From Burkholderia paludis (lineage in GTDB: Bacteria > Pseudomonadota > Gammaproteobacteria > Burkholderiales > Burkholderiaceae): a stretch of 64,000 nt of DNA. The DNA lies in NCBI RefSeq assembly GCF_000732615.1, contig NZ_JPGL01000029.1, forward strand, positions 1 through 64,000, read 5' to 3'. Below, piece after piece: positions 54,511 to 63,295 of this stretch (the stretch's first letter is position 1; every line of letters begins with the position of its first letter). The translations under genes and the position numbers were made by a program. Under the pieces are notes generated by a model, which saw only the letters and a program-made list of their open reading frames with translations, made no database searches and was not told the origin of the DNA.

Positions 54511-55140
54511 TCAGGCAAGTTTCGGCGCGCGCGACTCGCGCAGATAACCGCGCACGGCCCGCCATGTGCGCGCCTCGAGCGCATCGCCATCGGTCTCGCC
54601 GCGCGCGCCCGCCGCGTCGACCATCCCTTTCACGATCGCGAGCAGGTCGTGCGCGACGATGTCGGGCGCGACGACGCGCGGTGCATCGTGCAGCGCGAGC
54701 ACATGCCGCAGCGTCGCGTGAATGCGATCGGTGACGCGCGCGGTGCGCGCGCCGAGCGGCAGCCGCGCTTCTTCGAAGTCGATCAGCCGCGCGAGCACCG
54801 GCCGGCGCATCTGGTGCGCGACGGCCGCGCGCACCAGTGCACGCAGCGCGTCGCCGCACGACGACAGCGCGGCCGCATGCCCGACGTCGTCGAGCAGGTG
54901 CGCGCTCTCGCGCTCGACGAGCGCAACCGTCAACGCATCGCGATTCGGGAAGTATTGATAGAGCGAGCCGATGCTCACGCCGGCCAGCGCCGCGACCGCG
55001 TTCGTCGTGTAACCGTCGAAGCCGTCGCGCTCCAGAATGCGGGCCGCCGCCTCGACGATCGCGTCGACGGTAGCCGCCGAGCGGCGCTGGCGCGGCGCCT
55101 TGCGGGGGGAAAGCGGAATTCGCGAAGACGATTCGGTCAT
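54511..55140 (-). CDS. TetR-family transcriptional regulator
   Basis: A 209-residue repressor starting at ATG 55140 (an ATG at 55170 adds ten residues but lies inside the operator). The TetR helix-turn-helix is at about 25-70 (T-V-D-A-I-V-E-A-A-A-R-I-L, V-S-I-G-S-L-Y-Q-Y-F-P-N-R-D-A-L), followed by an all-helical ligand domain. It is divergent from a darcynin-like gene, with a perfect ATGAGC/GCTCAT palindrome between them, so it most likely represses that gene and itself. The downstream MFS exporter gene is another possible target. Confidence 0.9.
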   Translation of the reverse strand: MTESSSRIPLSPRKAPRQRRSAATVDAIVEAAARILERDGFDGYTTNAVAALAGVSIGSLYQYFPNRDALTVALVERESAHLLDDVGHAAALSSCGDALRALVRAAVAHQMRRPVLARLIDFEEARLPLGARTARVTDRIHATLRHVLALHDAPRVVAPDIVAHDLLAIVKGMVDAAGARGETDGDALEARTWRAVRGYLRESRAPKLA

Positions 55141-55162
55141 GGCGGGAATGCCGGCCTCAAAC

Positions 55163-55178
55163 ATGAGCAAACGCTCAT
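55163..55178. promoter_or_regulatory. Palindrome, likely TetR operator
   Basis: ATGAGC and GCTCAT flank AAAC, 23 bp upstream of the regulator's start and 40 bp before the divergent gene. Confidence 0.7.
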
Positions 55179-55218
55179 ATTCTAGAAACGCCTCTCCACA
55201 CCGTCAAAAGAAATCCAC

Positions 55219-55610
55219 GTGACTCGACAAGCTTCGCCCCCTGCTCACCGTTTCATGCGCGTGGACATGCGCCCCGAATGGCTCGGCCTCCCCGTGCCGG
55301 AGCGCTTCCGGCAACTGCGCGAACACGTCGAGCCGATCCTCAAGACGCATGGCGAGTGCGTGTCGCTGCGCTTCCGCGACACCAGGTTCTACTCGGCGTG
55401 CCTGACCGACCTCTGGGTCCGGGATGAGCAGGATCACCACACGTCCGAACGCGTGGTCGAGACACTGCGCGAGACGCCGTTCCGGGATCGCTACGTCGAC
55501 ATCGCCGAGATCCTGCCGGACGTCGAGGAGAGGACGCCCGCGCGCGCAACGACGGCCTGGCCGCGCTGTCCGCCGACCAGGCCCACTCGGCATGCAGACG
55601 CGGTTCATGA
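55219..55610 (+). pseudogene. Darcynin-like gene with a frameshift near its 3' end
   Basis: The frame from GTG 55219 encodes a darcynin-type protein: E-W-L-G-L, then S-L-R-F-R-D-T-R-F-Y-S-A, W-V-R-D-E-Q-D-H-H and R-E-T-P-F-R-D-R-Y-V-D-I-A-E-I-L-P-D-V-E. After about 55530 the frame turns into noise and runs to 55650. A different frame then gives D-A-R-A-R-N-D-G-L-A-A-L-S and stops at 55610, as the family's C-terminus would. One missing (or two extra) bases at about 55525-55535 explain this. Darcynins are about 120 residues and of unknown function. Either a decayed gene or a sequencing error. Confidence 0.7.
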
Positions 55611-55685
55611 GCTGCGACCGAGCAGTCGTTCCTTTCACGCCGCCGCTTGAAAGGACGACTGTTGCAACATGCGGAACAACTGTTG

Positions 55686-55695
55686 TCACGCGTGA
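55686..55695. promoter_or_regulatory. Small palindrome before the MFS gene
   Basis: TCACGCGTGA is a perfect 10-bp palindrome within TTGTCACGCGTGACGCAA, 25 bp before the MFS start. Confidence 0.4.
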
Positions 55696-55719
55696 CGCAA
55701 CGGTCACATTGTGGGCATA

Positions 55720-57135
55720 ATGACGCCTTTACCGCGCGCCCAGCCCATGTCGCCCGTCTTTCTAGCACCGCTCATCGTTGCCTGTGCGTTGTTCATGGAA
55801 AGCGTCGACGCCAACATCATCGTCACCGCGTTGCCCGCGATGGCGAGGGACTTCGGGCACAGCCCCGTCACGTTGAACATTGCGATCACGGCCTACGTGG
55901 TCGGGCTCGGCGTGTTCATCCCGATCTGCGGCTGGCTGGCCGACCGCTTCAGCGCACGCGCCGTGTTCCGCACCGCGATCGGCATCTTCGTCGTCGGCTC
56001 GCTGATGTGCGCGGCGTCCAGCTCCCTCGGCGTACTCACGTTCGCACGCTTCATCCAGGGCGTCGGCGGCGCGATGATGGTGCCCGTCGGCCGCATCATC
56101 ATCTTCCGCGCGGTGCCGCGTTCGGATCTCGTGCGCGCGATGAACTACCTCGCGATTCCCGCGCTGTTCGGGCCCACGGTCGGGCCGCTCGTCGGCGGCT
56201 TCATCACGACCTACCTGCACTGGCGGATGATCTTCTTCATCAACGTGCCAATCGGCCTCTACGGGATCTATCTCGCGAGCAAGCACATCGCGAACACGCA
56301 CGAGCCCGACCCGGGCCCGCTCGACTGGTTCGGCTTCCTGCTGTCGGCAAGCGGCGCGGCGCTGCTGCTGATGGGCCTCACGCTGATCGACGGCGCGCTC
56401 ACGTCGCGCTCGAACGCCCTGCTGATGTGCGTGGCCGGCGCCGTCCTGCTCGCACTGTACGTGCCGTACGCGCGCCGCAAGACGCGCCCGGTGCTCGACC
56501 TCAGTTTCCTGAAGATCCCGACCTACCACGCGAGCGTCGTCGGCGGGTCGCTGTTCCGGATCGGCCTCGGCGCGGTGCCGTTCCTGCTGCCGCTCGCGCT
56601 GCAGGAAGGCCTCGGCATGACCGCGTTCCATTCGGGGCTCATCACGTGCGCGTCCGCGCTCGGCGGCGCGGTGAGCCGCTCGACCGCCACGCATACGCTG
56701 CGCCGCTTCGGCTTTCGCACGGTACTGATCTACAACGCGGCGTTCGCGGGGCTCGCGATCGCCGCGTACGGCGTGTTCCATCCGGGCATGGCGACCTGGG
56801 CGATCTGGCTGGTCGTGCTCGTCGGCGGCATCTTCCCCGCGCTGCAGTTCACGAGCCTGAACTCGATGATCTACGCGGACATCTCGCCGCGCGACGCGGG
56901 CCGCGCGACCAGCCTCGGCAGCGTCGTGCAGCAGATGTCGCTCGGCCTCGGCGTGACGGTGGCCGGCCTCGTGCTGCACGTGTCGCACTGGCTGCAGGGC
57001 CACCAGACGATGGTGTGGTCGGATTTCTGGCCCGCGTTCGTCGTGGTCGGACTGTGCTCGTTCGCGTCGATCCCGATCACGCGGCGGCTGCCGCCCGGCG
57101 CCGGCGACGAAGTCGCGCGCGGCAAGCGGCAATAA
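55720..57135 (+). CDS. MFS transporter, DHA2 (drug:H+ antiporter) type
   Basis: A 471-residue inner-membrane exporter with about 13-14 hydrophobic helices. Motif A-like G-W-L-A-D-R-F-S-A-R after helix 2, motif B in R-F-I-Q-G-V-G-G-A and motif C-like G-P-T-V-G-P-L-V-G-G are present, and motif D1-like S-V-D-A-N-I-I-V-T-A-L-P opens the chain. Such pumps expel toxic organic compounds. ATG 55720 is preferred; an ATG at 55747 removes a short polar leader. The TetR gene two genes upstream may control it. A strong terminator follows at once. Confidence 0.88.
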   Translation: MTPLPRAQPMSPVFLAPLIVACALFMESVDANIIVTALPAMARDFGHSPVTLNIAITAYVVGLGVFIPICGWLADRFSARAVFRTAIGIFVVGSLMCAASSSLGVLTFARFIQGVGGAMMVPVGRIIIFRAVPRSDLVRAMNYLAIPALFGPTVGPLVGGFITTYLHWRMIFFINVPIGLYGIYLASKHIANTHEPDPGPLDWFGFLLSASGAALLLMGLTLIDGALTSRSNALLMCVAGAVLLALYVPYARRKTRPVLDLSFLKIPTYHASVVGGSLFRIGLGAVPFLLPLALQEGLGMTAFHSGLITCASALGGAVSRSTATHTLRRFGFRTVLIYNAAFAGLAIAAYGVFHPGMATWAIWLVVLVGGIFPALQFTSLNSMIYADISPRDAGRATSLGSVVQQMSLGLGVTVAGLVLHVSHWLQGHQTMVWSDFWPAFVVVGLCSFASIPITRRLPPGAGDEVARGKRQ

Positions 57136-57139
57136 GACG

Positions 57140-57163
57140 TGCCCGCGCGGCGGGCATCTTTTT
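57140..57163 (+). terminator. Rho-independent terminator after the MFS gene
   Basis: TGCCCGC, GCG loop, GCGGGCA, then TCTTTTT, starting 5 bp after the stop codon. Confidence 0.9.
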
Positions 57164-57323
57164 CGCCGTCTCGCCGGCCGGTTGCGCCGCCCGGACGGGC
57201 AGCCGCGGCCGGCTCGCTCGACGCATCACGCCGGGCTGGCGGCATCGGCATCGGTATCGGGCGCAACGGGATCGGGAAAGGAAGACGGCATGACGTGCCG
57301 TGCAGCGGCGGGGGAATGACCGG

Positions 57324-57384
57324 AAAAACAAAAAAATCAGCGGACATCCACACGGGGCCGGTGCACAGCCGCATGGATGTCCGC
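57324..57384 (-). terminator. Rho-independent terminator reading leftwards
   Basis: GCGGACATCCA (57340-57350) and TGGATGTCCGC (57374-57384) form a perfect 11-bp stem. On the minus strand it is followed by TGATTTTTTTGTTTTT (57324-57339). No protein gene on the minus strand ends here. Confidence 0.85.
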
Positions 57385-57506
57385 TCAGGGCTCCGGGTCT
57401 CCCGATGGGGGTTGAGAATCCCGGATTCGCTTCGTGCGTGCCATGGACGTATGTGCGTCGGAAGCGGAATCGTTGCGCGCTCAGTTCGTCGCGCCATGGA
57501 GTGAAC
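57324..57506 (-). ncRNA. Candidate small RNA, about 180 nt
   Basis: The leftward terminator has no coding gene before it on the minus strand. The first gene to the right lies on the plus strand. Promoter-like TTGACA (57532-57537 on the minus strand) and CTATAG (57507-57512) lie upstream but 19 bp apart, which is long. An independent minus-strand RNA of about 150-190 nt is the simplest reading. Confidence 0.4.
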
Positions 57507-57519
57507 TATAGGGAAACTT

Positions 57520-57558
57520 GCGCAACGCATCTGTCAACCATTGTCAGACACGTTGCGC
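57520..57558. promoter_or_regulatory. Long imperfect inverted repeat in the divergent control region
   Basis: GCGCAACGCATCTG and CAGACACGTTGCGC pair over 14 positions with two mismatches around an 11-bp spacer; the -35-like TTGACA of the minus-strand candidate RNA lies within it. Confidence 0.6.
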
Positions 57559-57619
57559 CTGCACATCGGCCGCTTTCGCGCTAAAGTGGTTCCCGACCAT
57601 CACTCCCGCCCGCCCTCCG

Positions 57620-58831
57620 ATGCTTACGCTCTCGCCCGCCGCCGCCCGCGCGCTGCATCTCGCCGCGCAGGGCCTGCTGACGCCGCCCCGCCGCAAGGCC
57701 ACCAAGGCCGACGTGCTCGACACGATCCGCCGGATGGCGCAGTTGCAGATCGATACCATTCACGTCGTCGCGCGCAGCCCGTATCTCGTGCTGTTCAGCC
57801 GTCTCGGCGCGTTCGCGCCGCAGTGGCTCGACGAACATCTCGCCGAGGCGCGCCTGTTCGAATACTGGTCGCACGAAGCGTGCTTCCTGCCGGTCGAGCA
57901 GTTCGGCCTGATGCGCTACAAGATGCTCGACCCGTCGGGGATGGGCTGGAAATACGCGGCCGACTGGCATGAACGGAACCGTCCCGACATCGAGCGGCTG
58001 CTCGCGCGGATTCGCGACGAAGGCCCCGTGCGATCGGCCGATTTCGCCCGCGAGGACGGCGCGAAAGGCAACGGCTGGTGGGATCGCAAGCCCGAGAAGC
58101 GGCACCTGGAAGTGCTGTTCACGACCGGCGACCTGATGGTGTCGGAACGCCGCAACTTCCAGCGCGTGTACGACGTGCGCGAGCGCGTGCTGCCGGGCTG
58201 GGACGACGCGCGCGACCTGCCGCCGCGCAGCGCCGTGCTGCCGACGCTGCTCGACCATACGTGCCGCGCGCTCGGCGTCGTGCGCGCGGACTGGGTGGCC
58301 GACTACTACCGGCTGCCGCGCCGCTCGTACCGCGCGGAACTCGAGCAGCTCGCGGACGCGGGCGACCTGATCCCGGTGGCGGTCGACGACTGGAAGGAGC
58401 CGGCCTACGTGCATCGCTCGCTCGAGGCGTGGCTGCCGGCCGCCGGGGCCGACACGCTGCGCTCGACGGTCACGACGCTGCTGTCGCCGTTCGACCCGGT
58501 CGTCTGGGACCGGCGGCGCGCGTCGACGCTGTTCGGTTTCGACTACACGATCGAGTGCTATACGCCCGGCCCGAAGCGGCGCTACGGCTATTTCTGCCTG
58601 CCCGTGCTGCATCGCGGCCGGCTGGTCGGCCGCATCGATGCGAAGGCGCACCGCTCGCTCGGCACGTTTGAACTGAAGGCCGTGCACGTGGAACCGGGCG
58701 TGCGGTTCGGCACGGGGCTCGCGGCCGACGTCGCGAAGGCCGTGAAGAAGCTCGCGGCGTGGCACGGCACGCCTGAAGTCGCGGTCACGCATGCGCCGCC
58801 CGCGCTGGAACAAGCGCTGGCCGGCGCGTAG
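57620..58831 (+). CDS. Winged-helix DNA glycosylase, YcaQ-like (HTH_42)
   Basis: A 403-residue protein close in length to E. coli YcaQ (about 410). The Q-x-D motif that such enzymes use for catalysis is present in Q-L-Q-I-D-T-I (about 41-47). Also seen are the conserved E-Y-W-S-H-E-A (about 77-83), the F-T-T-G-D-L-M region and L-L-S-P-F-D-P-V-V-W-D-R. YcaQ-type glycosylases unhook interstrand DNA cross-links. The ATG at 57620 drops an upstream, poorly composed extension. It stands alone. Confidence 0.87.
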   Translation: MLTLSPAAARALHLAAQGLLTPPRRKATKADVLDTIRRMAQLQIDTIHVVARSPYLVLFSRLGAFAPQWLDEHLAEARLFEYWSHEACFLPVEQFGLMRYKMLDPSGMGWKYAADWHERNRPDIERLLARIRDEGPVRSADFAREDGAKGNGWWDRKPEKRHLEVLFTTGDLMVSERRNFQRVYDVRERVLPGWDDARDLPPRSAVLPTLLDHTCRALGVVRADWVADYYRLPRRSYRAELEQLADAGDLIPVAVDDWKEPAYVHRSLEAWLPAAGADTLRSTVTTLLSPFDPVVWDRRRASTLFGFDYTIECYTPGPKRRYGYFCLPVLHRGRLVGRIDAKAHRSLGTFELKAVHVEPGVRFGTGLAADVAKAVKKLAAWHGTPEVAVTHAPPALEQALAGA

Positions 58832-58855
58832 GCGCCGGCCGGCGGGTGCCGCGCG

Positions 58856-60013
58856 CTACCGGCGTGCGGCGATCCAGTCCGCGATGCCCGGCCACGCATC
58901 GCGCAGCGTGCGCGACCCCATGAACAGCCCGATGTGCCCGCCCGGCACCAGTTGCCGCGTGATTTGCTGCTTCGGCGTCCCGACCAGATCCTGCGCGCCG
59001 AATACCTGCTCCGGCGTCGTGATGTCGTCGGTCTCGCCGGCCAGCAGGTAGACCGGGCACGTGACGTTCTTCAGGTCGAGCGTGCGGCCGAGCGCGACGA
59101 ACGCGCCCTTCGCGAAGCGGTTCTCCTTGAAGATCTGCACGATCGCCTGCAGGTACCAGCGCCCCGGCAGGTCGATCGGGCTTTCGTACCAGTTCGCGAA
59201 CGCTTCGCGCTTGCGCAGGTAGTCGGGATCGTCGATGTGTTCGTACAGGTCGACGTGCTCGGCGAGGTAGTGCTGGTCGGGATGCATGTTCTTCCAGCCG
59301 CGCAGCATGAAGCGTCCGCGCATCAGCCCGCCGCCCATCTTCACGAGCTCCTCGTAGAACGACGTCGGATACGCGTGCGCCATCCGCTTGATCGGGCCGT
59401 CGCCGGCATCGGTGTCGATCGGCGAACCCGCGAGCACGAGGCTGGCGACCTTGTGCGGGAAACGCGCCGCGTACATCGCGGACATCCAGCCGCCCTGGCA
59501 AAGGCCGACGAGATTTACGCGGCCGCCCAGCTCGTCGACGCAGACGTTCAGTTCGGCCAGGTACTGGTCGATCTCGAGATCCTTCATGTCCTCGGTTGCC
59601 GAGCGCCAGTCGGTCAGGTACAGGCGCGTCACGCCGTGCTCGCGCAGCGTCTGCATCAGGCTCTGCCCCGGCTGGTAGTCGGCGATCATCGCGCTGTGCC
59701 CCGCGTACGGCGCGTCGACGATCGTCGGCAGCCCGTGCGCCGGCTCGACCGAGTAATCGCGGAACGTCATCGTCCGCAATTCCAGCAGCGGACGATTCGC
59801 CGACGCCAGCGCCGGATGCGGCTCGATATGGAGCTTTTCCTCTTCGGCGAGGAAGCGCAGGTTGCGCGCGGCGATTTCGGAGCCGAGCTGGAACATCGCG
59901 GTGGCCGCCGCCATCGGCCAGAAGATCGGCAACGCGGGGGCGCGGTCGGACGGGGTCGAAGGCGTGGACGGCGTGGATTGCGTGGATTGCGTGGACAGGT
60001 CGCTCGATTTCAT
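58856..60013 (-). CDS. PHA-synthase-like alpha/beta hydrolase
   Basis: A 385-residue alpha/beta-fold protein. The nucleophile elbow is G-L-C-Q-G-G with Cys about 172 in the place of the usual Ser, as in polyhydroxyalkanoate synthases; Asp (G-E-T-D-D) and His (G-G-H-I-G) complete the triad. It is shorter than PhaC (about 590) because the N-terminal domain is reduced. The N-terminus has a S-T-Q/P-S-T repeat that may vary in length. It is followed (in transcription it is downstream) after acetate kinase and phosphate acetyltransferase genes; the three probably form one operon linking acetyl-CoA overflow to storage polymer. Confidence 0.82.
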   Translation of the reverse strand: MKSSDLSTQSTQSTPSTPSTPSDRAPALPIFWPMAAATAMFQLGSEIAARNLRFLAEEEKLHIEPHPALASANRPLLELRTMTFRDYSVEPAHGLPTIVDAPYAGHSAMIADYQPGQSLMQTLREHGVTRLYLTDWRSATEDMKDLEIDQYLAELNVCVDELGGRVNLVGLCQGGWMSAMYAARFPHKVASLVLAGSPIDTDAGDGPIKRMAHAYPTSFYEELVKMGGGLMRGRFMLRGWKNMHPDQHYLAEHVDLYEHIDDPDYLRKREAFANWYESPIDLPGRWYLQAIVQIFKENRFAKGAFVALGRTLDLKNVTCPVYLLAGETDDITTPEQVFGAQDLVGTPKQQITRQLVPGGHIGLFMGSRTLRDAWPGIADWIAARR

Positions 60014-60021
60014 CGAAAGGC

Positions 60022-61230
60022 TCACAGGGTGGGAGACAGGGCGGGAAGCGTCGCGTCGTCCAGCACGCGCCGCGTGTGTCGCGCGATCATCAGGTTCTCG
60101 TCGGTCGCGATCACGCGCACCGTCACGCGCGATGCATCGCCCGAAATCACCGCGCGGTTCGCGGCGTTCGCCGCGTCGTCGAGCGCGATGCCGAGCCACG
60201 CCGCCCGGCGGCAGATCAGCTCGCGCACGCGCGGCGCGTGCTCGCCGATGCCGGCGGTAAACACCAGCGTATCGAGCCCGCCGAGCGTACCGGCGAGCGC
60301 GGCGAGCTCGCGGGCCACGCGATACGCGAACAGTTCGACCGCATGCGCGGCCGCCGGCGCGTCGCTCGCAAGCAGCGTGCGCATGTCGCTCGACACGCCC
60401 GACACGCCGAGCAGGCCCGATTCCGCATAGATCAGCTGCTCGACCTCGTCGAGCGAACGCCCGTCGTGACGCTGCAGGTACAGGATCACGCCGGGGTCCA
60501 GCGCCCCGGTGCGCGTCCCCATCGGCAGGCCGTCGACGGCCGTGAAGCCCATCGTCGTGGCGACGCTGCGGCCCTGAGCGAGCGCGCACAGGCTCGCGCC
60601 GTTGCCGAGATGCGCGACCACCGTCCTGCGCTGTGTCCATGCCGGATCGAGCGCGCCGAGCGCCGTCGCGATGTATTCGTAGGACAACCCATGAAAGCCG
60701 TAGCGCACGATCCCTTGTTCGGTCAGCGCGCGCGGCAGCGCGAATTCGCGTTCGAGCGCCGGCATCGTCGCATGGAACGCGGTGTCGAAGCACGCGACCT
60801 GCGGCAGATCGGGCGCCACCGCACTCACCGCGCGGATCGCGTCGACATGATGCGGCTGGTGCAGCGGCGCGAGCGGCGACAGCGATGCGATCCGTTCGAG
60901 CACCTGCGCGTCGATCCGCACCGGCGCGGTGAAATACGGGCCGCCATGCACGACCCGGTGCCCGACGCCGTCGAACGCGGCCTCGCGCCCGACGTGGTCC
61001 GCGAACCATGCGTGCAGCGCCTCGATCGCGCCATGATGCCCCGGCCGGGCCACCGGGCAATCGGCCAGCGTCGCACCGTGCGCGTCGGCCACGAACAGAT
61101 GCGGCGCGGCATGCAGGCTTTCGATCTGCCCGTGCACGCCCGCGTCGAGCGAGCGGTCCGCGCATGTGTCGTACACCGAGAACTTGAGGCTCGACGAGCC
61201 GGCATTCAGCACGAGAACGGGATGTCGCAT
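60022..61230 (-). CDS. ackA: Acetate kinase
   Basis: A 402-residue kinase of the acetokinase family: N-terminal V-L-N-A-G-S-S-S-L-K-F-S (8-19), the G-H-R-V-V-H-G-G region, D-T-A-F-H (catalytic Asp), the H-L-G-N-G-A-S nucleotide motif and F-T-A-G-I-G-E-H. It converts acetyl phosphate and ADP to acetate and ATP, or the reverse. It lies between the phosphate acetyltransferase gene (11 bp upstream) and the PHA-synthase-like gene (8 bp downstream), on one transcript. The housekeeping pathway in Burkholderia may use another copy. Confidence 0.94.
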   Translation of the reverse strand: MRHPVLVLNAGSSSLKFSVYDTCADRSLDAGVHGQIESLHAAPHLFVADAHGATLADCPVARPGHHGAIEALHAWFADHVGREAAFDGVGHRVVHGGPYFTAPVRIDAQVLERIASLSPLAPLHQPHHVDAIRAVSAVAPDLPQVACFDTAFHATMPALEREFALPRALTEQGIVRYGFHGLSYEYIATALGALDPAWTQRRTVVAHLGNGASLCALAQGRSVATTMGFTAVDGLPMGTRTGALDPGVILYLQRHDGRSLDEVEQLIYAESGLLGVSGVSSDMRTLLASDAPAAAHAVELFAYRVARELAALAGTLGGLDTLVFTAGIGEHAPRVRELICRRAAWLGIALDDAANAANRAVISGDASRVTVRVIATDENLMIARHTRRVLDDATLPALSPTL

Positions 61231-61241
61231 CGCGGCCCCCG

Positions 61242-62210
61242 TCACTGTGCGTTCGCGGCGGCGGCAGCCTGCGCCGGCACGACCCCGGTACGCGCCGCCT
61301 CCGCGACGAGCAGCGCGACCGCGCAGCTCGCGAGGCGGGTGCGCTCGCTGTCCGCGCGGCTCGTCAGGATTACCGGCACGCGCGCGCCGAGCACGATTCC
61401 GGCCGCATCGGCGTTCGCGAGAAACGTCAGCTCCTTCGCGAGCATGTTGCCGGCCTCGAGATCGGGAGCGACGAGGACGTCGGCGTCGCCCGCGACGGCC
61501 GAGCCGAGATGCTTGAGCCGCGCCGCCTCGGGGCTGATCGCGTTGTCGAACGCGAGCGGCCCGTCGAGCAGCCCGCCGGTGATCTGGCCGCGTTCGGCCA
61601 TCTTGCACAGCGCGGCCGCGTCGAGCGTCGACGGCAGTTTCGAGCTGACCGTCTCGACCGCCGACAGGATCGCGACCTTCGGCCGGTCGATGCCGAGCGC
61701 GTGCGCGAGATCGATCGCGTTCTGCACGATGTCGGCCTTCTGCTCCAGCGTCGGGTGGATGTTGACGGCCGCGTCGGTGATGAACAGCGGCTTGCGGTAG
61801 GTCGGCACGTCCATGATGAACACGTGGCTCAGGCGCCGCGCGGTGCGCAGCCCCGTATCGGCGCGCACGACTTCCTCGAGCAGCTCGTCGGTATGCAGGC
61901 TGCCCTTCATCAGCGCCTGCGCATCGCCCGCGCGCACCAGCCCGACGGCCAGCGCCGCCGCCGCGTGGCTGTGCGGCGCATCGACGAGCCGGTAGCCCGA
62001 CAGGTCGATGTCGAGCGTCGCGGCCAGCGCCGCGATCCGCGCCGCGGGGCCGACCAGCACGGGCACGACGAGGCCGGCCCGGGCCGCGTCGACCGCCGCC
62101 CGCAGCGATACCTCGTCGCACGGATGCGCGACCGCGACCGTCACCGGACGCAGCGCACGGCAACGCGCAATCAGCGCGTCGTATTTCTGATGCTGACGGA
62201 CCTCGGTCAT
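61242..62210 (-). CDS. pta: Phosphate acetyl/butyryltransferase (PTA_PTB family)
   Basis: A 322-residue enzyme, the short PTA_PTB form without the regulatory domains of long Pta. Typical segments are M-K-G-S-L-H-T-D, the D-A-A-V-N-I-H-P-T motif, the E-T-V-S-S-K-L-P-S-T substrate loop and G-P-L-A-F-D-N-A-I-S. It exchanges the CoA of acetyl-CoA (or butyryl-CoA) for phosphate, feeding the acetate kinase. Divergent from the atpG gene across 204 bp. Confidence 0.92.
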   Translation of the reverse strand: MTEVRQHQKYDALIARCRALRPVTVAVAHPCDEVSLRAAVDAARAGLVVPVLVGPAARIAALAATLDIDLSGYRLVDAPHSHAAAALAVGLVRAGDAQALMKGSLHTDELLEEVVRADTGLRTARRLSHVFIMDVPTYRKPLFITDAAVNIHPTLEQKADIVQNAIDLAHALGIDRPKVAILSAVETVSSKLPSTLDAAALCKMAERGQITGGLLDGPLAFDNAISPEAARLKHLGSAVAGDADVLVAPDLEAGNMLAKELTFLANADAAGIVLGARVPVILTSRADSERTRLASCAVALLVAEAARTGVVPAQAAAAANAQ

Positions 62211-62414
62211 CGAACGCCCCTTCGAAAGGATTACGTGAACGGATTCTCATGCGTGACGGAAGGCCATCGTTTGACCCTCGTCAATCGTTTCAGGTGAAGT
62301 CCCGATAGCATGAAATCGCGCGATGACACTTCGATGGCCGCGGACCACGCGCCCGGCCGCCCGTCGCGCCGCCGTCGCGCCGGCGACCCGGGCGCCCCGC
62401 TTCGCCGGCCTGCC

Positions 62415-63284
62415 ATGCACATACGAGAAATCCGCTCGAAAATCGCCAGTACGTCGTCCACGCGCAAGATCACGAAAGCGATGGAGATGATGGCCCGCAC
62501 CAAGATGGCGAGCGCGCAGCGGCGCGCGCGCGATTTCCGGCCCTACGCGACCCGCATCCGGGACATGGTCGAACGCGTGCTGCGCGACCGGCCCGACCAC
62601 CTGTCCGCGCTGATGGCGCGGCGCGCGCCGGTGCACCGCGTCGGCCTGATCGTCGTCAGCACCGATCGCGGGCTGTGCGGCCCGCTCAATACGCGGCTGC
62701 TGGTCGAATGCGTGGATGCGCTGGCGCGCTGGGACCAGGCCGGCGTGGCCTGCGAGCTGAGCGTGATCGGCGCGCGCGGCCTCGCGCCGCTGATGCGCCA
62801 CGGGGCGACCGTCACGGCGCGCGCGAGCGGCCTGGCCGCCGAACCGCATTTCGAGCCGCTGCTCGGCGCGCTGCTCGTGCCGCTCACGGGGTTCGTCAAC
62901 GGCGAGCTCGACGAGGTGCACATTGCCTACAACCGCCTGACGAGCCCGCTCGCCTACGAACCGCGCATCGACGCGATGCTGCCGCTCGCGGGGCTCGATC
63001 CCGGCGCGCCGGCCGGCGACGCCGAGGCGTCCGACTACCTGTACGAGCCCGCGCCGAAACCGGCCGTGGACACGCTGCTGCTGCGCCATGTCGAGGCGAC
63101 GCTCTACCAGGCCGTCGTGGAAAACTACGCGTGCGAACAATGCGCGCGCATGTTCAGCATGCAGACCGCGACGGAGAACGCCGATCGCGTGCTGCGCGAC
63201 CTGCGCCACCTGTACCAGAAGACGCGGCAGGCGCAGATCACCACCGAGCTGTGCGAGATCGTCGCCGGCGCGGCGGCCGTCTGA
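62415..63284 (+). CDS. atpG: ATP synthase gamma subunit (isolated copy)
   Basis: A 289-residue F1 gamma subunit with the conserved coiled-coil ends: N-terminal I-R-S-K-I-A-S-T-S-S-T-R-K-I-T-K-A-M-E-M-M, V-S-T-D-R-G-L-C-G-P-L-N, and C-terminal E-Q-C-A-R-M-F-S-M-Q-T-A-T-E-N-A. ATG 62415 was chosen to match the family start; a longer frame adds a proline/arginine-rich leader. It is followed by atpC but not by atpD, and no alpha, delta or Fo genes adjoin, because the gene upstream (pta) is on the other strand. What it assembles with is unclear. Confidence 0.9.
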   Translation: MHIREIRSKIASTSSTRKITKAMEMMARTKMASAQRRARDFRPYATRIRDMVERVLRDRPDHLSALMARRAPVHRVGLIVVSTDRGLCGPLNTRLLVECVDALARWDQAGVACELSVIGARGLAPLMRHGATVTARASGLAAEPHFEPLLGALLVPLTGFVNGELDEVHIAYNRLTSPLAYEPRIDAMLPLAGLDPGAPAGDAEASDYLYEPAPKPAVDTLLLRHVEATLYQAVVENYACEQCARMFSMQTATENADRVLRDLRHLYQKTRQAQITTELCEIVAGAAAV

Positions 63285-63295
63285 CGGAGGGAATC

